From contig JAINDL010000119.1 of NCBI GenBank assembly GCA_019931245.1, forward strand, positions 1-35,483: DNA of 35,483 nucleotides, in the 5' to 3' direction. A program made the position numbers and the translations under genes. Shown here in pieces: positions 7,375-15,806 of the stretch (the stretch's first letter is position 1; each line of letters starts with the position of its first letter). The notes under the pieces were generated by a model. It was not told the origin of the DNA, searched no databases, and saw only the letters and a program-made list of their open reading frames with translations. The stretch comes from Bryobacteraceae bacterium CoA2 C42 (lineage in GTDB: Bacteria; Acidobacteriota; Terriglobia; Bryobacterales; Bryobacteraceae).

Positions 7375-9017
7375 TAGAAGTCCTGGGTGACGCGGAGCAG
7401 TTCGTCCGGGGTGGTGACGCCGTGCTCGACTTTGTCCCAGCCATCTTCGCGCAGGGTGCGCATGCCGTGGCGGCGGGCCGTGGCGGTGATGGCGATCGAG
7501 TCTTCGTTGGCCATGATGTGCTTGCGGATATCGTCGTTCATCTCCATCAGCTCGAAGATGCCAACGCGGCCCGCGTAGCCGGAGCCGTTGCAGGCGTCGC
7601 AGCCGCGGCCGCGATAACACTCTACTTCATAGCCCTCCGGGCGCATGGCCGTCCCGTGCAGCGTGCGGCACTGCGGGCAGATGCGGCGAACGAGGCGCTG
7701 GGCGAGAACGCTGACGACGGAGGAGGAGATGAGGTAGTTCTCGACGCCCATATCGACGAGGCGGGTGACGGCGCTCGGCGCGTCGTTGGTGTGCAGGGTC
7801 GAGAAGACGAAGTGGCCGGTGAGGGCCGAGCGGATGGCGACGTCGGCCGTTTCGCGGTCGCGGACCTCGCCGACCATGATGACGTCCGGGTCCTGCCGCA
7901 TGATGTGGCGGAGGCCGCTGGCGAAGGTGAGGCCGATCTGATTGTTGACGTGGATCTGGTTGATGCCGTCCATCTGGTATTCGACCGGGTCTTCGATCGT
8001 GATGATCTTGCGTTCGCTGCCGTTGATGCGTTTGAGGGCCGAGTAGAGGGTGGTGGATTTGCCGGAGCCGGTGGGTCCGGTGACGAACATGATGCCGTGG
8101 GGCAGGCCGGTGTAGAACTCCATGCGGTCGAGCATTTGCTGCGAGAAGCCGAGCTTGCGGAGGTCGTAGAAGTTGTCGCCGGCCGAGCGGTCGAGCAGGC
8201 GCATGACGACCGATTCGCCGTAGAGCGTGGGCAGGGTGGAGACGCGGAGGTCGACTTCGCGGCCGAGGGTTTTGACCTTGATGCGGCCGTCCTGCGGCAG
8301 GCGGCGTTCGGCGATGTTAAGCCGGGCCATCAGCTTGAGGCGGCTGATGAGGGCGAACTTCATCTCCTTGGGCGGGGTCTCCTGCTCGTAGAGGACGCCG
8401 TCAATGCGGAAGCGGACGCGGAAGGTTTTTTCGTAGGGCTCGATGTGGATGTCGCTCGCGCGTTTTTCGACGGCCGAGGCGATGATGGCGTTGACGGTGC
8501 GGATGACCGGCGCTTCGCTGGCCATGTCGCGGAGCTGTTCGAGGTCGGCCTTGCCTTCTTCGTTGCCGAACTCGTCGCCGGGCTCCTGCCGGGCGGCGGA
8601 TTCGCCGTAGTGCTTGTCGATGGCTTCGAGCAGTTCGGCTTCGGCGGCGAGCACGGGCAGGACGCGAATGCCGGTGAAGCCGCGGACGGCGGCGATGGTT
8701 TCAAAATCGAGCGGGTCGGCCATGGCCAGGGTGAGGCCGGCTTCGTTCATGCCGATGGGCAGACAGCGGGACTGGCGGAGGAAGCGGGGCGAGAGGCCCT
8801 GCAGCTCCGGAGCCGTGAAGGGGGCGCCTTCGATGGAGACGAGGGGCAGCTGCAACTGTTCGCTGAGGGCGGCGAGGACGTCACGCTGGGCGATAAAGCC
8901 GAGGTCGACGAGGATCTTGCCGATCTTTTCGCCGCGCTCGCGCTGGAGTTCGAGGGCCTTTTCAAGGTCTTCGGTGGAGATCTGGTTTTTAGCCAGCAGG
9001 ATTTCGCCGAGGCGCAT
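7374..9017 (-). CDS. gspE: Type II secretion ATPase GspE
   Basis: The protein has 547 residues. An N-terminal MshEN-type domain (about 1-140; ILVDLGFIAQRDVLAALSEQ) is followed by the secretion ATPase core. Seen motifs are Walker A GPTGSGKS at 314-321, the Asp box IITIEDPVEY near 338-347, Walker B DVIMVGEVRD at 378-387 with Glu384, and the His box TGHFVFSTLHTNDA at 400-413. Two CxxC pairs (Cys447/450 and Cys473/476) form the zinc-binding element usual in GspE and PilB. GspE drives pseudopilus assembly. No PilT retraction ATPase is present, which favours secretion over type IV pili. The ATG at 9017 overlaps the upstream stop by one base. Confidence 0.96.
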   Translation of the reverse strand: MRLGEILLAKNQISTEDLEKALELQRERGEKIGKILVDLGFIAQRDVLAALSEQLQLPLVSIEGAPFTAPELQGLSPRFLRQSRCLPIGMNEAGLTLAMADPLDFETIAAVRGFTGIRVLPVLAAEAELLEAIDKHYGESAARQEPGDEFGNEEGKADLEQLRDMASEAPVIRTVNAIIASAVEKRASDIHIEPYEKTFRVRFRIDGVLYEQETPPKEMKFALISRLKLMARLNIAERRLPQDGRIKVKTLGREVDLRVSTLPTLYGESVVMRLLDRSAGDNFYDLRKLGFSQQMLDRMEFYTGLPHGIMFVTGPTGSGKSTTLYSALKRINGSERKIITIEDPVEYQMDGINQIHVNNQIGLTFASGLRHIMRQDPDVIMVGEVRDRETADVAIRSALTGHFVFSTLHTNDAPSAVTRLVDMGVENYLISSSVVSVLAQRLVRRICPQCRTLHGTAMRPEGYEVECYRGRGCDACNGSGYAGRVGIFELMEMNDDIRKHIMANEDSIAITATARRHGMRTLREDGWDKVEHGVTTPDELLRVTQDF

Positions 9018-9550
9018 TAATACTCTCTGATGCGGAAGGTCTTGGCGGCCGCGGCGGGATCGGCGCTGGGGTTGACCTGCAGATTGACGAGGGCGCCGCG
9101 GGTGGCCTGCATAACGATCTGGGCCGGCAGGCCGGAGGTGTCCTCCCAATGGTAGCGGGGCAGAGCCACGGAAAGCACCATCTGTTCGTTGGCCGGGACC
9201 GTATCGAGCATGGCGGCCGAGGCGACGAGCGACTCGCGCATAATCTCCCGCAGCTTGGGCAGGCGGTCGAGCTTGCGCTGGCGGAGTTCGGCGCGGTCGC
9301 GCGGGGAGATGGCGGGGCGGAACGGGGTGACGTTGGGGCCCTCCACCAGGTTGACGCTGGCCGTGAAGACGGCGCCGTAGTTTTCGAGATAGACGCCGTG
9401 CGTCTCGCCGAGGAGCAGATACGGCTCACCCGGCACGAGGGACTTCAAGCGGCGGTTGACCGAGTCTTCGACCGCGGTGAGGGCGGGGCGCGTGACATTA
9501 GCGGCTGGTAGGAGCGCGCCGAGAGCCAGAAGCCAGAGGAGCGACTTCAT
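9017..9550 (-). CDS. Secreted protein of unknown function between the anti-sigma gene and gspE
   Basis: The protein has 177 residues with a signal peptide (about 1-17, MKSLLWLLALGALLPAA). The mature part contains GEPYLLLGETHGVYLENYG near residue 41, a hydrophobic strand AVFTASVNLVEGP, and a charged helical stretch rich in Arg and Leu (RDRAELRQRKLDRLPKLREI). I recognise no named family. The gene is coupled on both sides: its ATG overlaps the anti-sigma stop as ATGA, and its stop overlaps gspE as TAATG. That placement means it is made together with both the regulators and the secretion ATPase. It could be a periplasmic partner of the anti-sigma factor or an early secretion substrate; both ideas are inference. 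Confidence 0.75.
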   Translation of the reverse strand: MKSLLWLLALGALLPAANVTRPALTAVEDSVNRRLKSLVPGEPYLLLGETHGVYLENYGAVFTASVNLVEGPNVTPFRPAISPRDRAELRQRKLDRLPKLREIMRESLVASAAMLDTVPANEQMVLSVALPRYHWEDTSGLPAQIVMQATRGALVNLQVNPSADPAAAAKTFRIREY

Positions 9551-10170
9551 TGCACACCCCCGTCGGCAAAGGCGCCGGCGGCCTGGCGCATGGCCGAAGC
9601 GTAACGGGCTTTCATTTTCTGATTGGCGAGGTTGTAGCTGGCTTCGAGGTTCATCAGGTCCTCTTCGCGCAGGGCCGCGTAGCGCTGTTCGACTTGGCGG
9701 ACGGTTTTGGCCAGGCGCACCTGCTGCTCGGTTTCGAGCGCGGCCACCGCTTTGGCCACCGCCGCGGCGACCCGGGCGTCCAGAGCGGCCGGGTCGGGGG
9801 TAGCAACCGCAGAGACTGCGGCGGGAGCGGGCGCGGGAGCCAGCGGGCGGGAGAGGTAGCCGTGCAGGAGAATGGCCGTCGAGAGCATGGCGGCGGCGGC
9901 GAAGCCGAGGCGGGGGGCCGAGTTCCACCACGCGCTCCACCAGCGGGCCTCCCAAATGCGGGGCGGCATTACTTTGTCCGAGACGAAGGCGATGCGGCGG
10001 GGGAGCTCCTCCTCGCGCAGGGAGAACAGCGCGGTTTCCGTCAGGCGGAGCCGGGCGAGTTCGGCGGCACAGGCAGAGCAGGCGCGGGCGTGGGCTTCGA
10101 CGGCGCGGGTTTGGCCGGCGTCGAGCTCCCCGAAGACGGAATCGCGAAGATCAAAGGGCGAACAACTCAT
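9547..10170 (-). CDS. Zinc-finger transmembrane anti-sigma factor
   Basis: The protein has 207 residues. An N-terminal zinc-binding anti-sigma (ZAS) domain shows the H-x3-C-x2-C motif as His27, Cys31, Cys34. A single membrane helix lies at about 88-106, after a Trp-rich segment (WEARWWSAWW). The periplasmic part is Ala/Pro-rich and then forms a coiled coil (about 125-195). In this class the ZAS domain holds the cognate ECF sigma factor inactive at the membrane until a signal releases it. The cognate is almost certainly the sigma factor whose stop overlaps this gene's ATG (ATGA at 10167-10170). The long periplasmic coiled coil would be the sensing part, but no ligand can be inferred. Confidence 0.88.
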   Translation of the reverse strand: MSCSPFDLRDSVFGELDAGQTRAVEAHARACSACAAELARLRLTETALFSLREEELPRRIAFVSDKVMPPRIWEARWWSAWWNSAPRLGFAAAAMLSTAILLHGYLSRPLAPAPAPAAVSAVATPDPAALDARVAAAVAKAVAALETEQQVRLAKTVRQVEQRYAALREEDLMNLEASYNLANQKMKARYASAMRQAAGAFADGGVQ

Positions 10171-10730
10171 AGAGCACTCCGGTGAGAGATGGGCGCCAGG
10201 GTCTCCTTGAGCAGGTCGAGCGCCGTGTAGAGGCGGGACTTGACGGTGGAGACCGGACAATCGAGGATTTCGGCCATCTCTTCGAACTTGAATCCCTGGT
10301 AGACCTTGAGAACCACCGCTGCCCGTTGATCGGGGGTGAGGCGCCGGAGCGCGGCGTCGACGGCGAGGGCGGTTTCCATCGGTAACATGCTGGGACCCGG
10401 GGGGAGGGCAGCCGCGATCTCCGAGGCTGCCGGGTCGATATCGTCATTCTCCGGCCGCTTCCGGCGCAGGAGAGAAAAGGCTTCGTTGTGGGCGATCCGA
10501 AAGAGCCAGGAGGGGAATCGTTCGATATCTTCCAGTTTCCGCAGGTTCTGGTAGGCCTTGAGGAGGACTTCCTGGGCGAGATCGAGCGCGTCTTCCCGGT
10601 GGCGGACCAGCCGGAGGAGGTAGTTATAGACGCGCTTCTCCCACCGCGAGACGAGCAGGTTGTAGGCATCCACGTTGCCCTGCTGCGCCTGGCGGATCAG
10701 ATCGCGGTCTTCAGCCTCTCGGAAGATCAA
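10167..10730 (-). CDS. ECF-type RNA polymerase sigma factor (RpoE-like)
   Basis: The protein has 187 residues, the normal ECF size. Region 2 is clear (DALDLAQEVLLKAYQNL and FPSWLFRIAHNEAFSLLRRKR, about 47-92). Region 4 is at about 128-180, with LTPDQRAAVVLKVYQG and the helix-turn-helix FEEMAEILDCPVSTVKSRLY. The start is TTG at 10730, with GAGGAG about 10 bases upstream and an in-frame stop shortly before it; no ATG fits. It is the first gene of the minus-strand cluster and overlaps the anti-sigma gene. It probably controls its own cluster and perhaps other envelope genes. No well-matched ECF promoter could be identified upstream by eye. Confidence 0.93.
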   Translation of the reverse strand: MIFREAEDRDLIRQAQQGNVDAYNLLVSRWEKRVYNYLLRLVRHREDALDLAQEVLLKAYQNLRKLEDIERFPSWLFRIAHNEAFSLLRRKRPENDDIDPAASEIAAALPPGPSMLPMETALAVDAALRRLTPDQRAAVVLKVYQGFKFEEMAEILDCPVSTVKSRLYTALDLLKETLAPISHRSAL

Positions 10731-10757
10731 TCGGAACGACGCTCCTCAGCACTTCTG

Positions 10758-10763
10758 ATTGTA
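10758..10763 (-). promoter_or_regulatory. Candidate -10 element for the sigma factor/secretion cluster
   Basis: On the minus strand the hexamer TACAAT lies about 28 bases before the TTG start of the sigma gene, in the 128-base divergent region. No good -35 hexamer sits at 16-18 bases from it; the position is occupied by a T-run. It could be a housekeeping promoter of modest strength that supplies basal transcription of the cluster. Confidence 0.3.
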
Positions 10764-10858
10764 GAGACGCGGGCAGCGGGAAAAAAGACGACCGGAGGCA
10801 AAGTGTCCCGACAAAGTAACCGTTTGGAGGCTGTTGGTATCCTTGAGGGTGATTAGCG

Positions 10859-11464
10859 ATGCGAAAATTCACTGGAATCACCATTCTGGCGCTGGCGATG
10901 CTGTCAGGCTGCGCCGATGCGCCGAAAAAGACCGTGGTGAAGGAGCCGCCTCCGCCGCCCGAAGCCATTAGCGGGCAGAAGGCGTTTCACCAGATGTACG
11001 TCGCCTCCCGCTCCTGGGCCAAGGACGGCATGGGCGTGAAGATGAGCAGTATTCCGCTGGCTGAGGTGAAGGGCGAGCCAGGCAAGAGCGGCGCCTGGCA
11101 GGTGACGTTTGCCTCGCCTTCCAAACAAAAGACGAAGACGTATACCTATTCGGCTATCGATGCGCCGGGCAACCTGCGGCAGGGCGTCTTCAGCGGACCC
11201 GAGGAGGGTCTGAACTCGCGGATGCGTCCGTTCCCGCTGGCGGCGCTGAAGATCGATTCGACGGCCGCCTACAAGACCGCCGTTGAAAAGAGCACCGACT
11301 ATCTCAAGAAGAATCCGAACAGCCCGGTGTTTTTCCTGCTCGAAATGAAGCAGAACTCGAACTCGCTGGCCTGGCGGGTGGTGTTTGGCGAATCGATCGG
11401 AACGAGTTCGCACAGCATTTTCGTCGACGCCACTTCCGGACAATATCTCGAGACAAGGCACTAG
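10859..11464 (+). CDS. Putative lipoprotein of unknown function
   Basis: The protein has 201 residues. The signal sequence ends in a good lipobox, LSGC, with Cys18 as the lipidated residue, followed by a Lys/Pro-rich tether with a run of prolines. The rest is a soluble domain. Its C-terminal strand pattern (AWRVVFG, SHSIFVDATSGQYLETR) resembles a PepSY-like ending, but the match is weak. It is transcribed away from the sigma/secretion cluster from a shared 128-base region. It lies 6 bases upstream of the dehydratase gene, so the two may be co-transcribed, although they have no obvious functional link. Confidence 0.75.
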   Translation: MRKFTGITILALAMLSGCADAPKKTVVKEPPPPPEAISGQKAFHQMYVASRSWAKDGMGVKMSSIPLAEVKGEPGKSGAWQVTFASPSKQKTKTYTYSAIDAPGNLRQGVFSGPEEGLNSRMRPFPLAALKIDSTAAYKTAVEKSTDYLKKNPNSPVFFLLEMKQNSNSLAWRVVFGESIGTSSHSIFVDATSGQYLETRH

Positions 11465-11470
11465 AAAACG

Positions 11471-12427
11471 ATGCTGGCAATCAATTTTGCGGATGTAGAG
11501 CGGGCGGCGGGGCGGATTGCCCCGTGGGCTCACCGGACCCCGGTGCTGACTTCAAAGACGCTCAACCGGGAGACCGGCAAACAGATCTACCTGAAGGCGG
11601 AGAGCTTTCAGGTGGGCGGCGCCTTCAAGTTCCGGGGCGCGTGTAACTTCGTTTTTTCGCTGTCTCCGGAGGAGTTAAAGCGGGGGGTACTCGCCTATTC
11701 GTCCGGCAACCACGCGCAGGCAGTGGCGCTGGCCGCGCAGCGGGCCGGGGCGAAGGCCACGGTGGTGATGCCCTCCGATGCGCCGAAGGCGAAGATGGCG
11801 GCGACGGCGGCCGCGGGGGCGACGATTGTGCAGTACGACCGGATGACCGAGGACCGGGAGGCGATCTGCCGGAAGCTGGCCGAGGAGTCCGGCGCGACGG
11901 TGATTCCGCCGTTTGATCATCCGCTGACGATCGCGGGGCAGGGTACAGCGGCGCTGGAGCTGCTGGCCGAGGCGCCGGAACTGGACGCGCTGGTCGCCTG
12001 CCTGGGCGGCGGCGGGCTGCTGGGCGGGTGCGCCGTGGCGGCTAAGGCGATGCGGCCAGGGATTCGCGTCTTCGGCGCCGAGCCGGAGCTGGCCAACGAT
12101 TTCTGGATGTCGCTGCAGCAGGGTAAGCCCGTGGCGATTCCCCCGCCGCCGACCATTGCCGACGGGCTGCGTACGCTGTGCCCGGGCAAGCTGACGTTCC
12201 CGATCGTACAGGAGCACGTCGAAGCGGTGGCGCTGATCTCCGAGGACGAGATCAAGGCAGCCGTGCGGTTTCTGCTCGAGCGGCTGAAGATCGTGGTAGA
12301 GCCGAGCGGCGCGGTGGGCGTGGCCGCCGCGCTGTTCGGGAAACTGCCGGCGGAGGTGGAGTCCGTCGGGGTGGTGATTTCGGGCGGTAACGTGGATCTT
12401 GACCAGTTAGCCGCGATCTGCGCGTAA
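11471..12427 (+). CDS. Threonine/serine dehydratase, PLP-dependent (catabolic or serine-racemase type)
   Basis: The protein has 318 residues of the fold-type II PLP family. The PLP lysine is Lys53 in FKFRGA. SSGNHAQA binds the substrate carboxylate, the glycine loop LGGGGLLGG binds the cofactor phosphate, and SGGN near the C-terminus contacts the pyridine ring. No ACT regulatory domain follows, so it matches the short TdcB/serine racemase-like group rather than biosynthetic IlvA. The expected reaction is deamination of threonine to 2-oxobutanoate, or of serine to pyruvate. Serine racemisation cannot be excluded from sequence. Its stop lies 2 bases from the convergent typA stop. Confidence 0.88.
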   Translation: MLAINFADVERAAGRIAPWAHRTPVLTSKTLNRETGKQIYLKAESFQVGGAFKFRGACNFVFSLSPEELKRGVLAYSSGNHAQAVALAAQRAGAKATVVMPSDAPKAKMAATAAAGATIVQYDRMTEDREAICRKLAEESGATVIPPFDHPLTIAGQGTAALELLAEAPELDALVACLGGGGLLGGCAVAAKAMRPGIRVFGAEPELANDFWMSLQQGKPVAIPPPPTIADGLRTLCPGKLTFPIVQEHVEAVALISEDEIKAAVRFLLERLKIVVEPSGAVGVAAALFGKLPAEVESVGVVISGGNVDLDQLAAICA

Positions 12428-12429
12428 AA

Positions 12430-14223
12430 CTAGCGCTGGTTGGCTTTGAGAATCTTCTTGCGAAGACGGATGGACTTGGGGGTGACCTCAACATATTCGT
12501 CTTCCTTGACGAATTCGATGGCCTGTTCGAGGTTGAGGATCTTCGGCGGCACGAGGCGGATGGCATCGTCGGCCGAAGAGGCGCGCATGTTGGTGAGCTT
12601 CTTCTCCTTGACGATGTTGACGTCGAGGTCGTGATTACGGGAGTTTTCGCCGATAATCATGCCCTCGTAGACCTCGGTGGCCGGTTCGATGAAGATGACG
12701 CCGCGCTCCTGGATATTGTTGATGGAGTAGCCGGTGGCCTTACCCGCGCGGTCGGCGATGAGCGAGCCGGTGGGGCGCATGGCGATCTCACCCTGCCATT
12801 CGATGTAGCCGTGGAAGAGCGAGTTCATGATGGCGGTGCCGCGGGTTTCCGTCAGCATTTCGCTGCGGATGCCGATGAGGCCGCGCGAGGGGACTTCGAA
12901 TTCGAGACGCACGCGGCCGGAGCCGTGGTTGATCATCTTCGTCATCTTGCCTTTGCGCATGCCCATCTTTTCCATGACGACGCCGACAAACTGTTCCGGG
13001 CAGTCGATGACGAGCAGTTCGAGCGGTTCGTGCAGGACGCCGTCGATCTTCTTCGTGATGATTTCGGGCTTGCCGACCATCAGTTCGAAGCCTTCGCGGC
13101 GCATCATTTCGATGAGGATAGCGAGTTGGAGTTCGCCGCGGCCCATCACGCGGAAGGTATCGGGACCGCCCGCCTCTTCAATGCGGATGGAGACGTTGGT
13201 GAGGAGCTCTTTATCGAAGCGGTCGCGCAGGTTGCGCGAGGTGACGAACTGACCTTCCTTGCCGACGAAGGGCGAGGTGTTGATCATGAACATCATGGCG
13301 ATGGTGGGTTCGTCGATCTGGATGCGGGGCAGGGGCTGGGGATTTTCGGCGCTCGAAACGGTTTCACCGATCGTGATGCCTTCCACACCGGCGATGGCGA
13401 GAATGGAGCCGGGCGTGGCCACGGTTTCATCGACGCGCTTGAGCCCTTCAAACGAGTACATCTTCGTGATGCGGGTCTTCTGAATTGAGCCGTCGAGCTT
13501 GCAGATGGAGACCTCGTCGCCCATGCGCAGGGTGCCGCTGAAGACGCGGCCGATGGCGAGGCGGCCGAGGTAGTCGCTGTAGTCGAGGTTGGCGACCATC
13601 AACTGCAGCGTGCTTTCGGGGTCACCCTTGGGCGCGGGGATGCGACTGACAATGGTGTCAAACAGCGGCTGGAGATCGACGGGCGGCACGGCGAGATCGA
13701 GCGTGGCGACGCCGAGTTTGCCGTTGGTGTAGACGATGGGGAAATCGAGCTGATCTTCGGAGGCATCGAGGTCGATGAACAGGTCGTAGACCTCGTTGAG
13801 CACCTCTTGGATGCGCGCGTCGGGGCGGTCGATTTTGTTGATGACGACGATGGGCTGCAGACCGGCTTCGAGCGCCTTCATCAGGACGTAGCGAGTCTGG
13901 GGCAGCGGGCCTTCCGAGGCGTCGACGAGAAGGACCACGCCATCGACGATCTTCAGGGCGCGTTCGACTTCGCCGCCGAAGTCGCTGTGACCCGGGGTGT
14001 CGCAGATGTTGATCTTGTATTCTTTGTAACGAACGCCGGTGGTCTTGGCGAGAATCGTGATGCCGCGCTCACGCTCGAGTTCGTTTGAGTCCATCGCGCG
14101 ATCTTCGGTGGCTTCGTTCGCGCGATAAATGCCGCTCTGCTTGAACATGGCGTCCACGAGCGTGGTCTTGCCATGGTCGACGTGCGCGATGATGGCGATA
14201 TTGCGGGTGAGTTCTTGAGACAA
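12430..14223 (-). CDS. typA: Ribosome-associated translational GTPase TypA/BipA
   Basis: The protein has 597 residues, near the usual 600-610. GTPase motifs are AHVDHGKT at 13-20, the switch I block with [16 protein letters not shown], and NKID. The elongation-factor-like domains II, III and V follow, and the C-terminal domain typical of TypA is present ([42 protein letters not shown]). It acts on the ribosome, in stress adaptation and large-subunit assembly. The only possible start is TTG at 14223, because the in-frame stop of the upstream phosphatase gene lies 18 bases before it. AGGAGA sits unusually close, about 2 bases before the TTG. Confidence 0.97.
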   Translation of the reverse strand: MSQELTRNIAIIAHVDHGKTTLVDAMFKQSGIYRANEATEDRAMDSNELERERGITILAKTTGVRYKEYKINICDTPGHSDFGGEVERALKIVDGVVLLVDASEGPLPQTRYVLMKALEAGLQPIVVINKIDRPDARIQEVLNEVYDLFIDLDASEDQLDFPIVYTNGKLGVATLDLAVPPVDLQPLFDTIVSRIPAPKGDPESTLQLMVANLDYSDYLGRLAIGRVFSGTLRMGDEVSICKLDGSIQKTRITKMYSFEGLKRVDETVATPGSILAIAGVEGITIGETVSSAENPQPLPRIQIDEPTIAMMFMINTSPFVGKEGQFVTSRNLRDRFDKELLTNVSIRIEEAGGPDTFRVMGRGELQLAILIEMMRREGFELMVGKPEIITKKIDGVLHEPLELLVIDCPEQFVGVVMEKMGMRKGKMTKMINHGSGRVRLEFEVPSRGLIGIRSEMLTETRGTAIMNSLFHGYIEWQGEIAMRPTGSLIADRAGKATGYSINNIQERGVIFIEPATEVYEGMIIGENSRNHDLDVNIVKEKKLTNMRASSADDAIRLVPPKILNLEQAIEFVKEDEYVEVTPKSIRLRKKILKANQR

Positions 14224-14241
14224 CTCTCCTATTCTCGCACG

Positions 14242-15744
14242 TTACGCGCGATTTCTCATCCGCTCCGGCTGTAACTCCTTTGAAAACAAAGCAGTTCCGT
14301 TCAGATCGCGGAGCGTGACGGTCAAAATGCCTGTCTTTTGAGCGATTTCGACATCGCCGAAGAACTGCAGACCGGCGCTGGGCGGCAGGTTGGCTTCGCC
14401 TTTGGGCGGGGCTTTGGCGTAGACGACTTCGATGCCGAAGGTCGGGTCGGTCTGGCCGGGGCCGAAGGTGCCGGCGTGGAGCGGCCCGGCGATGAACTCC
14501 CAGAAGGGGTTGAATTTTTTGTATTGGGCGCGGTCGGGATGGTAGTGGTGGGCGGCGGTGTAGTGGACGTCGGCGGTGAGCCAGACGGTGTTGCGGATGC
14601 CGGCTTGCTGGATGCCGGTGAGCAGACGGGCCATTTCGAGTTCGCGTCCGAGGGCGGGGCCGGGGCCGTTGGCGGTGGCTTCAAAGCGGGTGCGTTTTTG
14701 TTCGTCGACGCCGTCGGCGACGAGCAGGCCGATGGGCATATCGGCGGCGATGATCTTCCAGAGGGCGCGGGAGTTCCGCAGGCCGGCGAGCAGCCAGTCC
14801 ACCTGCGGGCGGCCGAGGAAGGGGGTTTCGGCGGGCTCGCGGTTGAAGGTGTTGGGGCCGCGGTAGCTGCGCATGTCGAGGACGAAGACGTCGACCAGGG
14901 GGCCGTAGGGGATGTGGCGGTAGACCTTCGAACCCGGGCCGATGGGGGCGTATTCGCGGAAGGCGCGCTCGCCGCGGGCGGTGAGCAGGGGGACGCTTTT
15001 TTCCTTGTAGAGCGGGTTGTCGCGGATGTCTTTCGACGCCGACCAGTTGTTCATGACCTCGTGGTCGTCCCACTGCCAGATCTGGGGAACTTCGCTGTGG
15101 AAGCGGCGGAGGTTGGCATCGAGCAGGTTGTAGAGATAGGCGCCGCGGAACTCAGCGAGGGTTTCTGCCACCTTGCTTTTGGCTTCGGTGGTCTGGTTGC
15201 GCCAGACGGTGCCGTCTTTGAGCTTGATTTCGGCGGGGACGGGGCCGTCGGCGTAGATGGTGTCGCCGGAGTGGAGGAAGAAGTCCGGCTGCAGCCGGCG
15301 CATGGTTTCGTAGATCTTCAGGCCACCGAAGGCGGAGTTGATGCCCCAGCCCTGGCCAACGGTGTCGCCGCCCCAGCAGAAGCGGACGTCGCCGCGGCCG
15401 GGGGTGCGGAATGAGCCGGTGAGGGGCTCGCTGAGGGCGCCGGTGCGGAGGTCTTCAAAGGCGACCTCGTAGAGGATCTTTTGGCCGGGGGGCAGGCCTT
15501 CAAGGGGCAGGTGGCCGGTGAAGTCGCTCACTTCGAGGCAGTAGGGTCCGGGCACCACGGTGCGTTCGCCGCGCGCGGAGGTGGACCAGGAGACGCGCAT
15601 TTTTGAGGGACGGTCGGCGCGGCTCCAGACGAGGGCGGAGTTGGCGCGCACATCGCCCACCATGGCGCCCTGTTCGGCGAGCGGACGGGCTTCGAGAATC
15701 GCCGGGAAGCCGAGCGTCAGGGGGAGCAGATCGCGTCTTCTCAT
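14242..15744 (-). CDS. PhoD-like metallophosphatase (alkaline phosphatase D family), probably Tat-exported
   Basis: The protein has about 500 residues. It begins MRRRDLLPLTLG, a twin-arginine-like signal, if the ATG at 15744 is used; an ATG at 15756 adds four residues. An N-terminal Ig-like domain (about 20-115) precedes the calcineurin-like catalytic domain. Metal-binding signatures are CWGGDT, LHSGDTIYADG, WQWDDHEVMNNW and LTADVHYTAAHHYHP, all typical of PhoD. The family hydrolyses phosphomonoesters and phosphodiesters using Fe/Ca-type metal centres outside the cytoplasm. The gene lies 18 bases upstream of typA on the same strand and is divergent from der. The pairing with typA has no obvious functional meaning. 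Confidence 0.9.
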   Translation of the reverse strand: MRRRDLLPLTLGFPAILEARPLAEQGAMVGDVRANSALVWSRADRPSKMRVSWSTSARGERTVVPGPYCLEVSDFTGHLPLEGLPPGQKILYEVAFEDLRTGALSEPLTGSFRTPGRGDVRFCWGGDTVGQGWGINSAFGGLKIYETMRRLQPDFFLHSGDTIYADGPVPAEIKLKDGTVWRNQTTEAKSKVAETLAEFRGAYLYNLLDANLRRFHSEVPQIWQWDDHEVMNNWSASKDIRDNPLYKEKSVPLLTARGERAFREYAPIGPGSKVYRHIPYGPLVDVFVLDMRSYRGPNTFNREPAETPFLGRPQVDWLLAGLRNSRALWKIIAADMPIGLLVADGVDEQKRTRFEATANGPGPALGRELEMARLLTGIQQAGIRNTVWLTADVHYTAAHHYHPDRAQYKKFNPFWEFIAGPLHAGTFGPGQTDPTFGIEVVYAKAPPKGEANLPPSAGLQFFGDVEIAQKTGILTVTLRDLNGTALFSKELQPERMRNRA

Positions 15745-15806
15745 CCATTGCAGCATCGCACAGCATTTGCGATGTCGCAGAGCGTGGCGACTGCGATAAT
15801 GAACGT

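Noticed and set aside
1-9017. Type IV pilus cluster instead of type II secretion
   Set aside because: The order G-H-I-J-K with a large K pseudopilin, the fused PilM-PilN-like L protein and the absence of PilT fit type II secretion.
7422-9020. 532-codon open frame on the plus strand opposite gspE
   Set aside because: It has a skewed Ala/Glu/Asp/Val/Gly composition and no domain. It is the expected mirror of a high-GC gene whose opposite strand carries all the ATPase motifs.
10731-10858. ECF-type autoregulatory promoter (GGAAC/CGTC) before the sigma gene
   Set aside because: A GGGAC...CGTC pair exists on the minus strand, but the spacing is about 14 bases, too short for a confident call.
12631-13488. 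285-codon open frame opposite typA
   Set aside because: It has acidic/His-rich shadow composition and no domain, and typA is complete on the other strand.
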